Positions 51,826 through 61,914 of a stretch of DNA of 64,000 nt are shown here, piece by piece. Location: assembly GCF_008710095.1 (NCBI RefSeq), contig NZ_VYKJ01000005.1, forward strand, positions 290,732 to 354,731. Reading direction: 5' to 3'. Below the pieces are notes generated by a model. It saw only the letters and a list, made by a program, of their open reading frames with translations. It ran no database searches and was not told where the DNA came from. Both the position numbers and the translations under genes were made by a program. The DNA comes from Affinibrenneria salicis (GTDB lineage: Bacteria; Pseudomonadota; Gammaproteobacteria; Enterobacterales; Enterobacteriaceae). Each line of letters opens with the position of its first letter. The stretch's first letter is position 1.

Positions 51826-53358
51826 ATGGCCACGCCTTATATCAGTATGGCGGGGATCGGCAAATCCTTTGGCCCGGTTCACGCATTGAAGTCGGTTGAT
51901 TTAACTATTTATACGCATGAGATTCACGCGTTATTAGGTGAAAACGGCGCCGGTAAATCAACCTTAATGAAAATATTATCGGGAATATATGATCCGACCA
52001 AAGGCGCGATTGCCATTGATAATGTTGAATATAACAAACTGGACCATAAACTCGCCGCGCAATTAGGTATTGGCATTATTTATCAGGAATTAAGCGTCAT
52101 TGATGAATTAACGGTACTGGAGAATCTGTATATAGGTCGTCACCTGACGAAAAAAATCTTCGGCATTAATATTATCGACTGGAAAGAGATGCGTCTGCGC
52201 GCCGCCATGATGTTATTACGCGTCGGGCTGAAAGTGGATCTCGACGAAAAAGTGGCGAATTTATCCATCAGCCATAAACAAATGCTGGAAATAGCCAGAA
52301 CGCTGATGCTGAACGCCAAAGTAATTATTATGGACGAACCGACCTCCTCGCTGACCAGCAAAGAGGTGGATTATCTGTTTTTAATCATGAAACAGTTGCG
52401 CAAAGAAGGCTGCGCGATCGTCTATATCTCGCACAAGCTGAATGAGATACGTCAAATTTGCGACCGCTATACGGTCATGAAAGACGGCAGCAGCGTATGC
52501 AGCGGCATGGTCAAGGACGTCAGTAACGACGACATTGTGCGCCTGATGGTCGGCCGCGAACTGCAAAACCGCTTTATGGCGCTGAAAGAGAACGCCGGCA
52601 ACATTGCGCACGATACGGTGTTCGAGGTGAAACACGTCACCAGCCGCGATAAAAAGAAGGTGCGTGATATATCCTTTTCGGTCAGCCGGGGCGAAATCCT
52701 CGGCTTCGCCGGCCTGGTCGGCTCGGGGCGTACCGAACTGATGAACTGCCTGTTCGGCGTCGACAAACGCAGCCAGGGGGAAATCCTGCTGCACGGCAAG
52801 CCTATTACTCCGCGCTCTCCGCTCGACGCGCTGAAAAAAGGGATGGCCTACATCACCGAAAGCCGGCGCGAGAACGGTTTCTTCGCCAACTTTTCCATCG
52901 CGGAGAACATCGCGATCAGCCGAAGTCTGAAGGACGGCGGCTACAAAGGCGCGTTCGGGCTATTCAGGCCGCAGCAGGAACGCGCGACCGCCGAACAGCA
53001 GCGCGCCCTGCTGGCGCTGAAGTGCCAGTCGGTCGACCAGAACATCACCGAGCTATCGGGCGGCAATCAGCAAAAAGTCCTGATTTCCAAATGGTTATGC
53101 TGTAGCCCGGAGGTCATCATCTTCGACGAACCCACGCGCGGCATTGATGTAGGGGCTAAGGCCGAAATCTACAAAGTGATGCGCCTGCTGGCGGACGAGG
53201 GCAAGGTCATCCTGATGGTCTCCTCGGAACTGCCTGAAATTATTACCGTCTGCGACCGCATTGCGGTGTTCTGCGCGGGACGACTAACGCAAATCCTGGC
53301 TAATCGCGACGACATCAGCGAAGAGGAGATTATGGCATGGGCATTACCTCAAGAGTGA
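51826..53358 (+). CDS. alsA: D-allose import ATP-binding protein
   Basis: A 510-residue double ABC ATPase of the ribose/allose type. The first domain has Walker A GENGAGKST (38-46), signature NLSISHKQMLEIAR and Walker B VIIMDEPTSSLTSKE. The second domain begins near residue 260 with GLVGSGRTELMN, ELSGGNQQKVLISKWL and IIFDEPTRGIDVG. As in this family, the second Walker A is degenerate. It overlaps alsC by 22 nt, so translation is coupled. Confidence 0.96.
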   Translation: MATPYISMAGIGKSFGPVHALKSVDLTIYTHEIHALLGENGAGKSTLMKILSGIYDPTKGAIAIDNVEYNKLDHKLAAQLGIGIIYQELSVIDELTVLENLYIGRHLTKKIFGINIIDWKEMRLRAAMMLLRVGLKVDLDEKVANLSISHKQMLEIARTLMLNAKVIIMDEPTSSLTSKEVDYLFLIMKQLRKEGCAIVYISHKLNEIRQICDRYTVMKDGSSVCSGMVKDVSNDDIVRLMVGRELQNRFMALKENAGNIAHDTVFEVKHVTSRDKKKVRDISFSVSRGEILGFAGLVGSGRTELMNCLFGVDKRSQGEILLHGKPITPRSPLDALKKGMAYITESRRENGFFANFSIAENIAISRSLKDGGYKGAFGLFRPQQERATAEQQRALLALKCQSVDQNITELSGGNQQKVLISKWLCCSPEVIIFDEPTRGIDVGAKAEIYKVMRLLADEGKVILMVSSELPEIITVCDRIAVFCAGRLTQILANRDDISEEEIMAWALPQE

Positions 53359-54317
53359 AAGGCGACCCGGCGGAAAAGAAACCGTTCAACTTCGCCCTTT
53401 TCTGGGACAAATACGGCACGTTTTTCATTCTCGCGATTATCGTGGCGATCTTCGGCACGCTGTCGACGGAATATTTCCTGACCGCCAATAACATCACGCA
53501 GATCTTCGTGCAGAGTTCAGTGACGGTGCTCATCGGCATGGGCGAATTCTTCGCCATCCTGGTGGCGGGCATCGATCTGTCGGTCGGCGCGATTCTGGCG
53601 CTGTCGGGCATGGTGACCGCCAAACTGATGCTGGCCGGGTTTGACCCGCTGTCCGCCGCGCTGATCGGCGGCGTGGTGGTGGGCGGCGCGCTCGGCGCCA
53701 TCAACGGTTGTCTGGTGAACTGGACGGGGCTGCATCCGTTCATCATCACGCTGGGCACCAACGCCATCTTTCGCGGCATTACGCTGGTGATTTCGGACGC
53801 CAACTCGGTGTACGGCTTCTCCTTCGAATTCGTGAATTTCTTTGCCGCCAGCGTTATCGGCATCCCGGTGCCGGTGATCTTCTCGCTGGCGATCGCCGTG
53901 CTGCTGTGGTTCCTTACCTCCCGCACCCGGCTCGGCCGCAACATCTACGCGCTGGGCGGCAATAAAAACTCCGCCTTCTATTCCGGTATTGATGTGAAGT
54001 TTCACATGCTGGTGGTGTTCATCATCTCCGGTATCTGCGCCGGACTGGCCGGCGTGGTCTCCACCGCCCGGCTGGGCGCGGCAGAACCGCTGGCCGGCAT
54101 GGGATTCGAGACCTACGCCATCGCCAGCGCCATCATTGGCGGCACCAGTTTCTTCGGCGGCAAAGGGCGCATCTTCTCCGTAGTTATCGGCGGTCTGATT
54201 ATCGGCACCATCAATAACGGCCTGAATATTCTGCAAGTACAAACCTACTACCAACTGGTGGTGATGGGCGGGCTGATTATCGCCGCTGTCGCACTGGATC
54301 GGCTGATCAGCAAGTAA
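53337..54317 (+). CDS. alsC: D-allose ABC transporter permease
   Basis: A 326-residue inner-membrane permease of the BPD_transp_2 (ribose/AlsC) family with eight or more hydrophobic helices. Conserved: FFAILVAGIDLSVGAILALSG, GLHPFIITLGTNAIFRGI and GRNIYALGGNKNSAFYSGI. It begins inside the end of alsA and is followed by alsE after 10 nt. Confidence 0.96.
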   Translation: MGITSRVKGDPAEKKPFNFALFWDKYGTFFILAIIVAIFGTLSTEYFLTANNITQIFVQSSVTVLIGMGEFFAILVAGIDLSVGAILALSGMVTAKLMLAGFDPLSAALIGGVVVGGALGAINGCLVNWTGLHPFIITLGTNAIFRGITLVISDANSVYGFSFEFVNFFAASVIGIPVPVIFSLAIAVLLWFLTSRTRLGRNIYALGGNKNSAFYSGIDVKFHMLVVFIISGICAGLAGVVSTARLGAAEPLAGMGFETYAIASAIIGGTSFFGGKGRIFSVVIGGLIIGTINNGLNILQVQTYYQLVVMGGLIIAAVALDRLISK

Positions 54318-54327
54318 GGAGTTTATG

Positions 54328-55014
54328 ATGAAAATATCCCCCTCTCTGATGTGTATGGATTTATTGAAGTTCAAAGAGCAGATCGAGTTCATCGATCGCC
54401 ACGCGGACTATTTTCATATCGATATCATGGACGGCCATTTTGTACCGAATCTGACGCTGTCCCCGTTCTTCGTCAGCCAGGTGCGCCGGCTGGCCAGCAA
54501 GCCGCTCGACTGCCACCTGATGGTGACCCGGCCGCAGGACTATATCGCCTCGCTGGCCGCGGCCGGCGCCGATTTCATTACCCTGCACCCCGAAACCATC
54601 AATGGTCAGGCCTTCCGTCTGATCGATGAGATCCGCCGGCACGGCATGAAAGTGGGCCTGATTCTCAACCCGGAAACGGCAGTCGAATCGATGAAGTATT
54701 ACATTCACAAAGCCGACAAGATCACCGTGATGACGGTCGATCCGGGCTTTGCCGGCCAGCCGTTCATCCCGGAAATGCTGGAAAAAATCGCCGAGCTGAA
54801 AGCGTGGCGCGCGCGCGAAGGGCTGGCCTATGAAATCGAAATCGACGGCTCCTGCAACCAGGGCACATGGCGGCGGCTGATTGAAGCGGGCGCCGACGTG
54901 CTGATCGTCGGCTCCTCCGGCCTGTTCAGCTACGCGCCGGATATCGACGCGGCCTGGGACACCATGTCGCAACAGATCGCCCAGGCGAAACGCGAGGTGG
55001 CGTCCCATGTCTGA
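54328..55014 (+). CDS. alsE: D-allulose-6-phosphate 3-epimerase
   Basis: AlsE epimerises allulose 6-phosphate to fructose 6-phosphate, letting allose enter glycolysis. It is a 228-residue TIM barrel of the ribulose-phosphate 3-epimerase family with metal ligands in [12 protein letters not shown] and DCHLMV, and [10 protein letters not shown]. Two ATG codons are in tandem (54325 and 54328). AAGGAG at 54316-54321 is better spaced for the second, which also gives the E. coli N-terminus [13 protein letters not shown]. It overlaps alsK by 8 nt. Confidence 0.95.
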   Translation: MKISPSLMCMDLLKFKEQIEFIDRHADYFHIDIMDGHFVPNLTLSPFFVSQVRRLASKPLDCHLMVTRPQDYIASLAAAGADFITLHPETINGQAFRLIDEIRRHGMKVGLILNPETAVESMKYYIHKADKITVMTVDPGFAGQPFIPEMLEKIAELKAWRAREGLAYEIEIDGSCNQGTWRRLIEAGADVLIVGSSGLFSYAPDIDAAWDTMSQQIAQAKREVASHV

Positions 55015-55915
55015 TCGGCTTGCCGTGGCTGCAGGGGTGGATATGGGCGCCACCCATATCCGTTTCTGCCTGCAAAACGCTCGTGGAGACATCATCCTGA
55101 GCGAGAAGCTGTCCACCGCGGAGACCATCGCCGGCGGGCTGGTGGAGGGGCTGAGCGCGCGCCTGCATCAGTTATTCAGTCGTCACCAGGCCCGGTGCCG
55201 CGGCCTGATGATGGGCTTTCCGGCGCTGGTCGGCGACGATGGACGCACCATCATCTCCACGCCCAATCTGCCGCTCACGCCCGACGATCTGAGCGGGCTG
55301 GCGGAACGGCTGGAGCAGGCGCTGGGCTGCCCGGTGCTGTTCGCGCGCGACGTCAACCTGCAGCTTTCTTACGATGTGCATGAAAACGGCCTGGAGGACG
55401 CGGTGGTGCTGGCGGCTTACCTCGGCACCGGCATGGGATTCGCCATCTGGCTGAACGGCGCGCCCTGGACCGGAGCGCACGGCGTGGCGGGCGAACTCGG
55501 CCATATCCCGCAGGGAGACGACCGGCTGCAGTGCGGCTGCGGCAATCATGGCTGTCTGGAAACCGTCTGTTCCGGCGTGGCGCTGCGCCGCTGGTATGAA
55601 CAGACGCCGCGCCGCTATGCGCTTGGCGAACTGTTTTTGTACAGCCGCAACGATCCGTTTATCGATGCGTTTCTGGCGCACGCCGCGCGCGCGATCGCCG
55701 CCAGTATCAACCTGTTCGATCCGCACGCTGTGATCCTCGGCGGCGGGGTTATGGACATGCCGGGGTTTCCGCTGGATGAGCTGATAGCCCGTACCCGGCG
55801 CCATCTGCGCCGCCCGCTGCCCCATGACGCGGTACGGTTTATTGCCGCCGGCTCTTCGGACTTTAACGGCGCCAGCGGCGCCGTCAGCCTGGCGCGCAGC
55901 CGCTGGCTGGTTTAG
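55007..55915 (+). CDS. alsK: D-allose kinase (ROK family)
   Basis: AlsK phosphorylates D-allose at C6. The 302-residue ROK protein has the ATP motif [11 protein letters not shown] (about residues 9-19). The catalytic-Asp region is [13 protein letters not shown]. The zinc motif [15 protein letters not shown] lies near residue 175, and a glycine loop is at [13 protein letters not shown]. coli AlsK is 309 residues. It is the last als gene; a 6-bp stem (GCGCCG-TG-CGGCGC) begins at its stop codon. Confidence 0.95.
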   Translation: MSDRLAVAAGVDMGATHIRFCLQNARGDIILSEKLSTAETIAGGLVEGLSARLHQLFSRHQARCRGLMMGFPALVGDDGRTIISTPNLPLTPDDLSGLAERLEQALGCPVLFARDVNLQLSYDVHENGLEDAVVLAAYLGTGMGFAIWLNGAPWTGAHGVAGELGHIPQGDDRLQCGCGNHGCLETVCSGVALRRWYEQTPRRYALGELFLYSRNDPFIDAFLAHAARAIAASINLFDPHAVILGGGVMDMPGFPLDELIARTRRHLRRPLPHDAVRFIAAGSSDFNGASGAVSLARSRWLV

Positions 55916-56221
55916 CGCCGTGCGGCGCCTCCGGCTGCCGCGCCGGCCGGCTGAAGCGGCGCGGTACGGTCGCATTCGCACGCCTGTCTGACCGGCCGGC
56001 GCGCTTCGCCGTCATCGCTCGTCTGACGACTGAACCGGAACCCTGCTGACAGCGCAATGCCCCTCTCCGGCCGACATCAATATCTTCTCCCGGCAGAATG
56101 TGTTAAATATTCATAACGATGCGGATGAAGGAAAGGCCGCCGCGCCATTCCCACGCGCTGACAACGCGCCGCACGCGAATGCCACATCTTTGTTTTTCAC
56201 TCGTCGTACAAGGGAGAGAGT
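55916..56221. other. Intergenic region between alsK and the cupin gene
   Basis: These 306 bases hold no supported gene. The GC-rich first 70 bases contain several short inverted repeats that may end als transcription. The ribosome site AAGGGAGAGAGT stands just before the cupin ATG. Confidence 0.4.
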
Positions 56222-56551
56222 ATGCAAATAGATAACCTGCCGTTTGGATTGACTCACTGGCAACAAATCGAACCAACCACTCATCAGGGCGATCAGGGCG
56301 TTGCCACCTGGCGAACTCAGCAGTTCGGCAATATACGAGTCAGACTGGTTGAATATTCCGCCGGATACCTGGCCGATCACTGGTGTAAAAAAGGCCATAT
56401 TCTGTTTTGTCTGGAAGGCGAACTGCGCACGGAGCTGGATGACGGCAGAACATTCACGCTCAGCCCGGGAGTCAGCTACCAGGTGGCCGATAACGCCGAG
56501 GCGCACCGTTCCTCTTCGCCGAAAGGCGCGAAATTATTTATCGTTGACTGA
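56222..56551 (+). CDS. Small DHCW-type cupin protein
   Basis: A 109-residue single-domain cupin beta-barrel of unknown function. The segment LADHWCKKGHILFCLEGELRTEL (here DHWCKKGH) supplies the metal-binding His residues of cupin motif 1 and the Asp-His-Trp-Cys run typical of this family. The second motif AEAHRSSSPKGAKLFIVD is shortened. A good Shine-Dalgarno site (AAGGGAGAGAG) precedes the ATG. It stands alone between the als operon and the AraC gene, which converges with it. Confidence 0.82.
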   Translation: MQIDNLPFGLTHWQQIEPTTHQGDQGVATWRTQQFGNIRVRLVEYSAGYLADHWCKKGHILFCLEGELRTELDDGRTFTLSPGVSYQVADNAEAHRSSSPKGAKLFIVD

Positions 56552-56634
56552 CCCTCTCGCGCCGCGAGCCGATTTCCGAGCCGTATCGCGCTGTTAGCCG
56601 CCGTCACTCTGCCATAACTCGTTTTCGCCCCCGG

Positions 56635-57546
56635 TTAACAAAGCGCGGATTTTCGATAGTCGCCCGGCGTCTGCCCCTGAAAACGCTTAAACGCGCGCCC
56701 TAATGTCACGGCTGAATCATAGCCCACCCGTTCAGCGATCGCGCTGAGCGGCAGTGCGGGTTGCCGTAACAAACAGCGGGCGCGATACATGCGCCAGTGA
56801 GTCAAATATCCCAGCGGCGTGTCTCCGGTCACGCTTTTAAAGCGCGCCGAAAAGGCGGAGCGGGACATGCCGGCCAGCTCGGCCAGCTCGTCGACCGTCC
56901 ACGGATGCGCAATATGCTGATGCATTTGCCGTATCGCGTGGCCCAGCTTAGCGTCCGTCAGGCCGGCAATCCAGCCGTGATGCGGCTGTGCTCGCAGACA
57001 GTGCGCGCGAATCGCCTGAATAAAAACAATATCGGCTAACCGGCTTATCACGATCCGCGCGCCTAAATTTTCCTGCGCGGTTTCCAGCGCCAGCAGCTCA
57101 AAGGCCGACTGCAATAACGGGGAACGCCGCTCGTCCGCGGCCAGGATCACCACGCGCGGCAAGATCGATAATAACGGCGCGGCGCCCGCTTTATCGAAAG
57201 TAAAATAGCCGCACATGATTTCGGCCTCATCGCCTTCCCCGCCAAACGACGCGGTTGTGCCCGCACATTCAGCGAAAATTTCTTCGCACCATAATGTCGG
57301 CGTCCGCGGCGCGTCGCGCAGGGAAAACAGCGTGTCCGGCTGGACGATAAACCCTTCGCCCTTTTTTAATCTTATCGGCGCCTCCTCGCCTGCAACATCC
57401 AGCCATCCCTGACCGTCAATCATAAAGCCAAAGCGAATCGAGCCGCTTTTAACAAAGCTGACGCCCCACGGCGCGCCGGCGACCAGACGTGAATACAGCG
57501 CGCTGTTCAGGTGCATAGCGGCAAAAACGTCATCAAGTGGATCCAT
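56635..57546 (-). CDS. AraC-family transcriptional regulator (cupin_6 sensor)
   Basis: A 303-residue regulator. The N-terminal half is a cupin-type sensor domain (GWLDVAGEEAPIRLKKGEGF, FSLRDAP). The C-terminal about 100 residues hold two helix-turn-helix units (WTVDELAELAGMSRSAFSARF and LPLSAIAERVGYDSAVTLGRAF, positions about 215-285) ending QTPGDYRKSALC. It is divergent from the oxidoreductase gene at 57665 and most likely controls it. The effector is unknown. This type often senses aldehydes or aromatic compounds, but nothing here shows that directly. Confidence 0.9.
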   Translation of the reverse strand: MDPLDDVFAAMHLNSALYSRLVAGAPWGVSFVKSGSIRFGFMIDGQGWLDVAGEEAPIRLKKGEGFIVQPDTLFSLRDAPRTPTLWCEEIFAECAGTTASFGGEGDEAEIMCGYFTFDKAGAAPLLSILPRVVILAADERRSPLLQSAFELLALETAQENLGARIVISRLADIVFIQAIRAHCLRAQPHHGWIAGLTDAKLGHAIRQMHQHIAHPWTVDELAELAGMSRSAFSARFKSVTGDTPLGYLTHWRMYRARCLLRQPALPLSAIAERVGYDSAVTLGRAFKRFQGQTPGDYRKSALC

Positions 57547-57570
57547 CCCGGTCTCCCTTCATAATTATGG

Positions 57571-57610
57571 ACGATGAGACTATAAATAAGGCTTTTAAGT
57601 TATTCATCGT
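57571..57610. promoter_or_regulatory. Candidate operator between the AraC gene and the oxidoreductase
   Basis: ACGATGA (57571-57577) and TCATCGT (57604-57610) are perfect inverted copies with centres 33 bp apart, about three helical turns. A TATAAAT sequence lies between them. The repeat sits in the 118-bp divergent promoter region, fitting an AraC-type site pair. Confidence 0.45.
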
Positions 57611-57664
57611 ACAGGCTGTTCTGTTTAATCTAAAGCCACTTACTGAACAAACAGAGGGAAAGCG

Positions 57665-58678
57665 ATGCAAAGTTATCGTCTGCAGTCATTCGGAAGCATT
57701 GAACATTTACAGCGGGTCGAAGAAGACATCCCCGAACCGGGCCGCAATCAACTGCTGATCAAGGTACGGGCCTGCAGTTTAAACTATCGCGATTTGGCCC
57801 TGCTGTACGGCACCGGCACGCTCTCGCCGCAAGCAGGGCTCATTCCGCTGTCCGATGGCAGCGGAGAGGTGGTGATGGCCGGCGCAGCGGTCACCCGGTT
57901 CAGCGTGGGCGATCGCGTCGCCGGTTCCTTCTTTCCGTACTGGACGGCCGGCGATCTGACAGAGGCGGCCGGGCGCGCGGCTTATGGCACGCAGTCAGAC
58001 GGCTGGCTGACGCAATACAAGGTCGTTGACGAAGCATCGCTGGTGAAATTTCCCGCTTATTTGAGTTTTGCCCAGGCGGCGACCTTGCCGTGCGCCGCCG
58101 TAACCGCCTGGAATAGCCTGATGAAATCCCGCCAGTTGAGAGCGGGAGAAACGGTCTTGACCCAGGGCACCGGCGGCGTGGCGCTATTCGCCGTGCAGCT
58201 GGCGAAAATAATGGGGCTAATGGTTATTTCGCTGACCTCAAACGCAGAAAAAGCGCGGCTGCTGACCTCGCTGGGCGCGGACCACATCGTCAATTATCTC
58301 GATCACCCGGACTGGTTCAGGCAGGTACGCGAAATAACCGACGGAGAAGGCGTGCAGCGTATCGTTGAAGTGGGCGGCCCGGCGACGCTGGAAAATTCCC
58401 TGCGCGCCTGCGCCGCCGGCGGCGAAATCGCACTGCTGGGATTTGTCGCGCAGGGCGCGCAACCCATTGATTTTTTCACGCTGTTCAAAAGCGGCGCGAC
58501 GATAAGACCGTTTAGCGTCGGCAGCCGGCAAGATTTTGAGCAGATGAACAGGGCGCTGTCGTTCAGCCGGCTGCAGCCGGTAATCAGCCACGTATTCGAC
58601 TTCGACGATGCTCTGGAGGCATGGCGCTACTTCGATCGGCGGCTGCATACGGGCAAAGTGGTTATTGCTGTAAATTAA
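57665..58678 (+). CDS. NAD(P)-dependent alcohol dehydrogenase / quinone oxidoreductase (MDR family)
   Basis: A 337-residue medium-chain dehydrogenase/reductase. The GroES-like N-terminus has VRACSLNYRDLALLYGTGTL and SDGSGEVVMAGAAV. The nucleotide-binding motif is TQGTGGVALFAVQLAKIMG (about 157-175), followed by TSNAEKARLLTSLGADHIVNY. The Cys ligands of the structural zinc site are not seen, which points to the zinc-free quinone oxidoreductase-like branch. The substrate is unknown. It is divergent from the AraC gene, a common regulator-target pair. Confidence 0.88.
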   Translation: MQSYRLQSFGSIEHLQRVEEDIPEPGRNQLLIKVRACSLNYRDLALLYGTGTLSPQAGLIPLSDGSGEVVMAGAAVTRFSVGDRVAGSFFPYWTAGDLTEAAGRAAYGTQSDGWLTQYKVVDEASLVKFPAYLSFAQAATLPCAAVTAWNSLMKSRQLRAGETVLTQGTGGVALFAVQLAKIMGLMVISLTSNAEKARLLTSLGADHIVNYLDHPDWFRQVREITDGEGVQRIVEVGGPATLENSLRACAAGGEIALLGFVAQGAQPIDFFTLFKSGATIRPFSVGSRQDFEQMNRALSFSRLQPVISHVFDFDDALEAWRYFDRRLHTGKVVIAVN

Positions 58679-59005
58679 GCCAGCAGCGGGAATAATGGAG
58701 GAATAAGCGCCGCCGCCTGCGGCGGACACAGCGATTAACCTGATGATTCCCGGTCATTTACCGACGCAGCCTTTTGGTATAACGTAACAGCCGCCCTGCC
58801 TCCCTGCGTCCCGGACAGGCGCGCTGGCTGGCGGCTAATCATGGGTTGCGTTCCCCTGTCAATGCCCGATTTATCCGACCAGCCTGCGATAAAAAACCGT
58901 GCCATCGCGGCAATGCGCTGATGACTGCGGCTGCCGCCGCATGGTGATATTCCTGTCACAAAGCGGGCATATCCTGCTGTTTTAATTCATTAACTGGTTA
59001 CGATA
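58679..59005. other. Intergenic region between the oxidoreductase gene and cdh
   Basis: These 327 bases hold no supported gene. A perfect 7-bp stem CCGCCGC-CT-GCGGCGG (58710-58725) follows the oxidoreductase and may mark its transcript end. The cdh promoter should lie in the last 100 bases; no clear boxes were chosen. Confidence 0.4.
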
Positions 59006-59782
59006 ATGAGATTGCGCCGTTCGCTGTTTGTACTTACGCCATTCCTGATAGTGGTTGCTATCGCCTGGGTCGCCTATGCCTGGTGGAAACCCGCCCACCC
59101 GGATGCGCTCTGGCACATCGTCAGCCAGCAATGCCTGCCCAATCAGCAAACAAACCATAACCCGGCTCCCTGTATCCAGGTGAATGAACAGGACGGCTTC
59201 GTGGTGCTCAAAGATCGCAACGGTCCGCTTCAATATTTGCTGATACCCAGCGCTAAAATTACCGGCATCGAAAGTCCGTTATTGCTGGCGCCGCACGCGC
59301 CCAATTTTTTTGCCCGAGCCTGGCAGGCTCGCCATTTCATGGCGGATAAGTACGGCAAACCGATCGATGACAGCGTTATCTCGCTGACGATCAACTCAGA
59401 ATACGGCCGCACGCAGAATCAACTGCATATCCATATTTCCTGCCTGCAGCCAACGGTAAAACATCGTTTAGCGCAGCTGGCGGACAGTGTTGACCAGCAA
59501 TGGCAGTCGCTGCCGGGCGGATTACTGGGGCACGATTATCTGGCGCGCCGCATCAGCGCCAGCGAGCTGGATCAGCAGGGCGCGTTCCAGTCATTGGCCC
59601 AGGGCATTGACGGCGCGCGGGAAAATATGGGCCATTATGGCATGGCCATGACCGGATTGCCGGGCGGCGACTTTCTGCTGCTGGCGACCCGCCTGAGCCT
59701 GTTGCCGTTCACGCGCGCCTCCGCTGAAGAAATTCAGGACCACCGCTGTGAGATTCTCAACCCGGCGCCGGCCCGCCAATAA
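59006..59782 (+). CDS. cdh: CDP-diacylglycerol diphosphatase
   Basis: Cdh hydrolyses CDP-diacylglycerol to phosphatidic acid and CMP at the inner membrane. The 258-residue product has an N-terminal membrane anchor (about residues 7-26). The HIT-like active-site block is NQLHIHISC with His141 and His143. E. coli-like blocks include QQCLPNQQTNHNPAPC, LKDRNGPLQYLLIP and the end ASAEEIQDHRCEIL. It converges with cptA; about 150 nt separate the stop codons. Confidence 0.94.
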   Translation: MRLRRSLFVLTPFLIVVAIAWVAYAWWKPAHPDALWHIVSQQCLPNQQTNHNPAPCIQVNEQDGFVVLKDRNGPLQYLLIPSAKITGIESPLLLAPHAPNFFARAWQARHFMADKYGKPIDDSVISLTINSEYGRTQNQLHIHISCLQPTVKHRLAQLADSVDQQWQSLPGGLLGHDYLARRISASELDQQGAFQSLAQGIDGARENMGHYGMAMTGLPGGDFLLLATRLSLLPFTRASAEEIQDHRCEILNPAPARQ

Positions 59783-59930
59783 CAGACGCGCGATGAAACG
59801 AGCCGCGTTGCTGATGCCGCGTGCAGCAAGGTTCCGGTAATCGATACGCGGCGACGTTTCGTCAGCAGCGCAATGAACGGCGACGGCAGAGGCTATACAC
59901 CAACCGCCGTCTTTTACTCGTTTGCCGTTT

Positions 59931-61646
59931 TTATTCGTTTACCGCTGACGGCAGCGCATCAAAATCTCTTAGTCCGTTTTTATCATACGGATTCCCTATC
60001 CAGCGTTCAGTCGGTCTGAAATCCGGACTGACCAGACTCTTTTGCGGTTCATACAGCTCATGACTCAAGCCCGCTAGATCGGCCCAGGTATGGATCAAGT
60101 GAGCGCTGCTGTATCGCCGATCAGTATACGCGGCGTACTGACGGGGATGACTTTTTTGCCATTCCGGCGACTGCCACAAAATAAACGGGACAGTATACAT
60201 AGCCCGAGTGGGAGCGCCTTCGTTACGGCCCAGCACGTTATGCGGCGGAGTTTCATACACATCTTCGCCGTGATCGGAAAAATAGAGCAGAAAACCATTG
60301 GGCTTATGACGGGCGAAAGTTTCGATCAAACTGCTGACGACAAAATCGTTATATAACACCGCATTGTCATAGCTATTATAAATATCGGCCTGCTGGTCAC
60401 TGAGCAGCGTGGGAATGCCCGTCCGGTCATTGAAACGCTGATAACGCTCCGGATAACGGTATAGATATTTCATGTGCGTCCCCAACAGGTGAACCACAAT
60501 AAATTTTTTCTCGGCCGGATCGCGCAATACTTCATCAAAGGGCGCCAGCACGACATCGTCATACTGTCGGGCGCTCTGTGTTCGCTGGTTATTCAGATAA
60601 AATTGCCGGTCTGTCTGCTGCGAAAAAACCGTCAGCATCGTATTGCGTTCGGTGATGGTCTGCTGATTGGTGATCCAGAACGTTTTATATCCGGCCTGTT
60701 TCATCATATTCATCAAAGATGGCTGGCTAAGATAACGATCCGGCTGTTGCTGATCGGCAAATGTCAGCGCCTGTTGCAATAACTCAATAGTATAAGGCCG
60801 CGGCGCCACCACATTATTAAACACCGTCAGATTAGAATCGGTCTTACTTAATGCCTCTAGCCGGGGCGTGGTGGGCCGGGAATAGCCGTACAGGCTCATT
60901 CGGCTACGGGTGGTGGACTCACCGATCACCAGCACCAGCGTGCGGGGAACGTCGCCATTGGCGTCTTTCAGATTAGCTAATGGCGGCAACGCGGCATTTT
61001 GTTGCAGCATGGCTTCCATACTGGTCAACTGGTGCCGATATTCCAGATAACTGCCGACAAATTGCCATGGCGCGGTGGTGCCCATGCGCCCGGCAAGATA
61101 GCTAATAGCGTCGTCTCCCGGCAAATGCTGTTTTATCATTTTGTCATAGACGGGAATGCCAAACAGTACGGTCAGAATCAGCAATGAGATAATAAAGCGA
61201 TAACGCGTGGATAAATACAGCGGGCGTATCCGCGTCCACAGGTAAACAGCAGCAACGGTATAGCTCAGAATAACGACAATTAGTCTGAAACTAAGGTACT
61301 GACTGGCATATTCTCCAGCCTCTTTACTATTCGACTCAAAAATGACGAATAATACGCTTTGCGAAAACTCCTGCCCGTAAATAAGATAATACCCCAGCGC
61401 GACGCAGGCCGTAATCCACAAAAAAACGCCGAGCAACAAGGCAATAAGGCGAGTCTGACGAGGGAAGAAAAGCAGCGGAATAAGCCATAACAGGCTATAT
61501 AACAAGGCATCCCGTAGCCCGTTGAAACCGCTATGCCCGGAAAACAGGATAACCAGCTGTAGCATACATGAAAAATACCAGAAAAATAGCAGCAACCGGA
61601 ACAGGGAACTCCATTTATAACGGTCACGAAAAAAAACGCCTGTCAT
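59931..61646 (-). CDS. cptA: Phosphoethanolamine transferase CptA (LPS heptose I)
   Basis: A 571-residue inner-membrane enzyme with five N-terminal helices (residues about 12-165) and a periplasmic sulfatase-fold domain. It transfers phosphoethanolamine from phosphatidylethanolamine to heptose I of the LPS core. The probable nucleophile is Thr245 in VIGESTTRSRMSLYGYSRPTT, with zinc ligands in HLLGTHMKYLYRYPE and YFSDHGEDVYETPPH. It matches E. coli CptA (577 residues) along its length, including RPYTIELLQQALTFA and SLMNMMKQAGYKTFWITNQQT. No regulatory site is evident in the repeat-rich upstream DNA. Confidence 0.93.
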   Translation of the reverse strand: MTGVFFRDRYKWSSLFRLLLFFWYFSCMLQLVILFSGHSGFNGLRDALLYSLLWLIPLLFFPRQTRLIALLLGVFLWITACVALGYYLIYGQEFSQSVLFVIFESNSKEAGEYASQYLSFRLIVVILSYTVAAVYLWTRIRPLYLSTRYRFIISLLILTVLFGIPVYDKMIKQHLPGDDAISYLAGRMGTTAPWQFVGSYLEYRHQLTSMEAMLQQNAALPPLANLKDANGDVPRTLVLVIGESTTRSRMSLYGYSRPTTPRLEALSKTDSNLTVFNNVVAPRPYTIELLQQALTFADQQQPDRYLSQPSLMNMMKQAGYKTFWITNQQTITERNTMLTVFSQQTDRQFYLNNQRTQSARQYDDVVLAPFDEVLRDPAEKKFIVVHLLGTHMKYLYRYPERYQRFNDRTGIPTLLSDQQADIYNSYDNAVLYNDFVVSSLIETFARHKPNGFLLYFSDHGEDVYETPPHNVLGRNEGAPTRAMYTVPFILWQSPEWQKSHPRQYAAYTDRRYSSAHLIHTWADLAGLSHELYEPQKSLVSPDFRPTERWIGNPYDKNGLRDFDALPSAVNE

Positions 61647-61693
61647 TTTATGATTCCATTTTGTAAATCAAATAATTATTTACTGCTTTGTGA

Positions 61694-61914
61694 ATACGCC
61701 CTAAATCACTCGAACTGCAGAACAAAACATTATCGTTTTGCACAACATATCCGTTACTGCTTTATGGGCGAGACGCATGAATGCGTTTCGCTATGCGGCA
61801 AGAGAGGGTCAAATTCGCCGGCAACGAATTTGAACGCCGCTGGCGACGGCTCTGGGATGGGACGAATAGTTGAGCGCGGCCAGCGCATCTGCAACCTGAA
61901 GGATGGCGGGTATA
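61694..61914. repeat. Palindromic intergenic repeat, copy B
   Basis: The left end (CTAAATCACTCGAACTGCAG) and right end (CATCTGCAACCTGAAGGATG plus GCGGGTATA) are inverted relatives of one another. Internally GGGTCAAATTCGCCGGCAACGAATTTGA matches copy C (core GGGTCAAATTCG). The size of about 220 bp, inverted ends and lack of coding capacity fit a non-autonomous miniature element. Confidence 0.7.
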
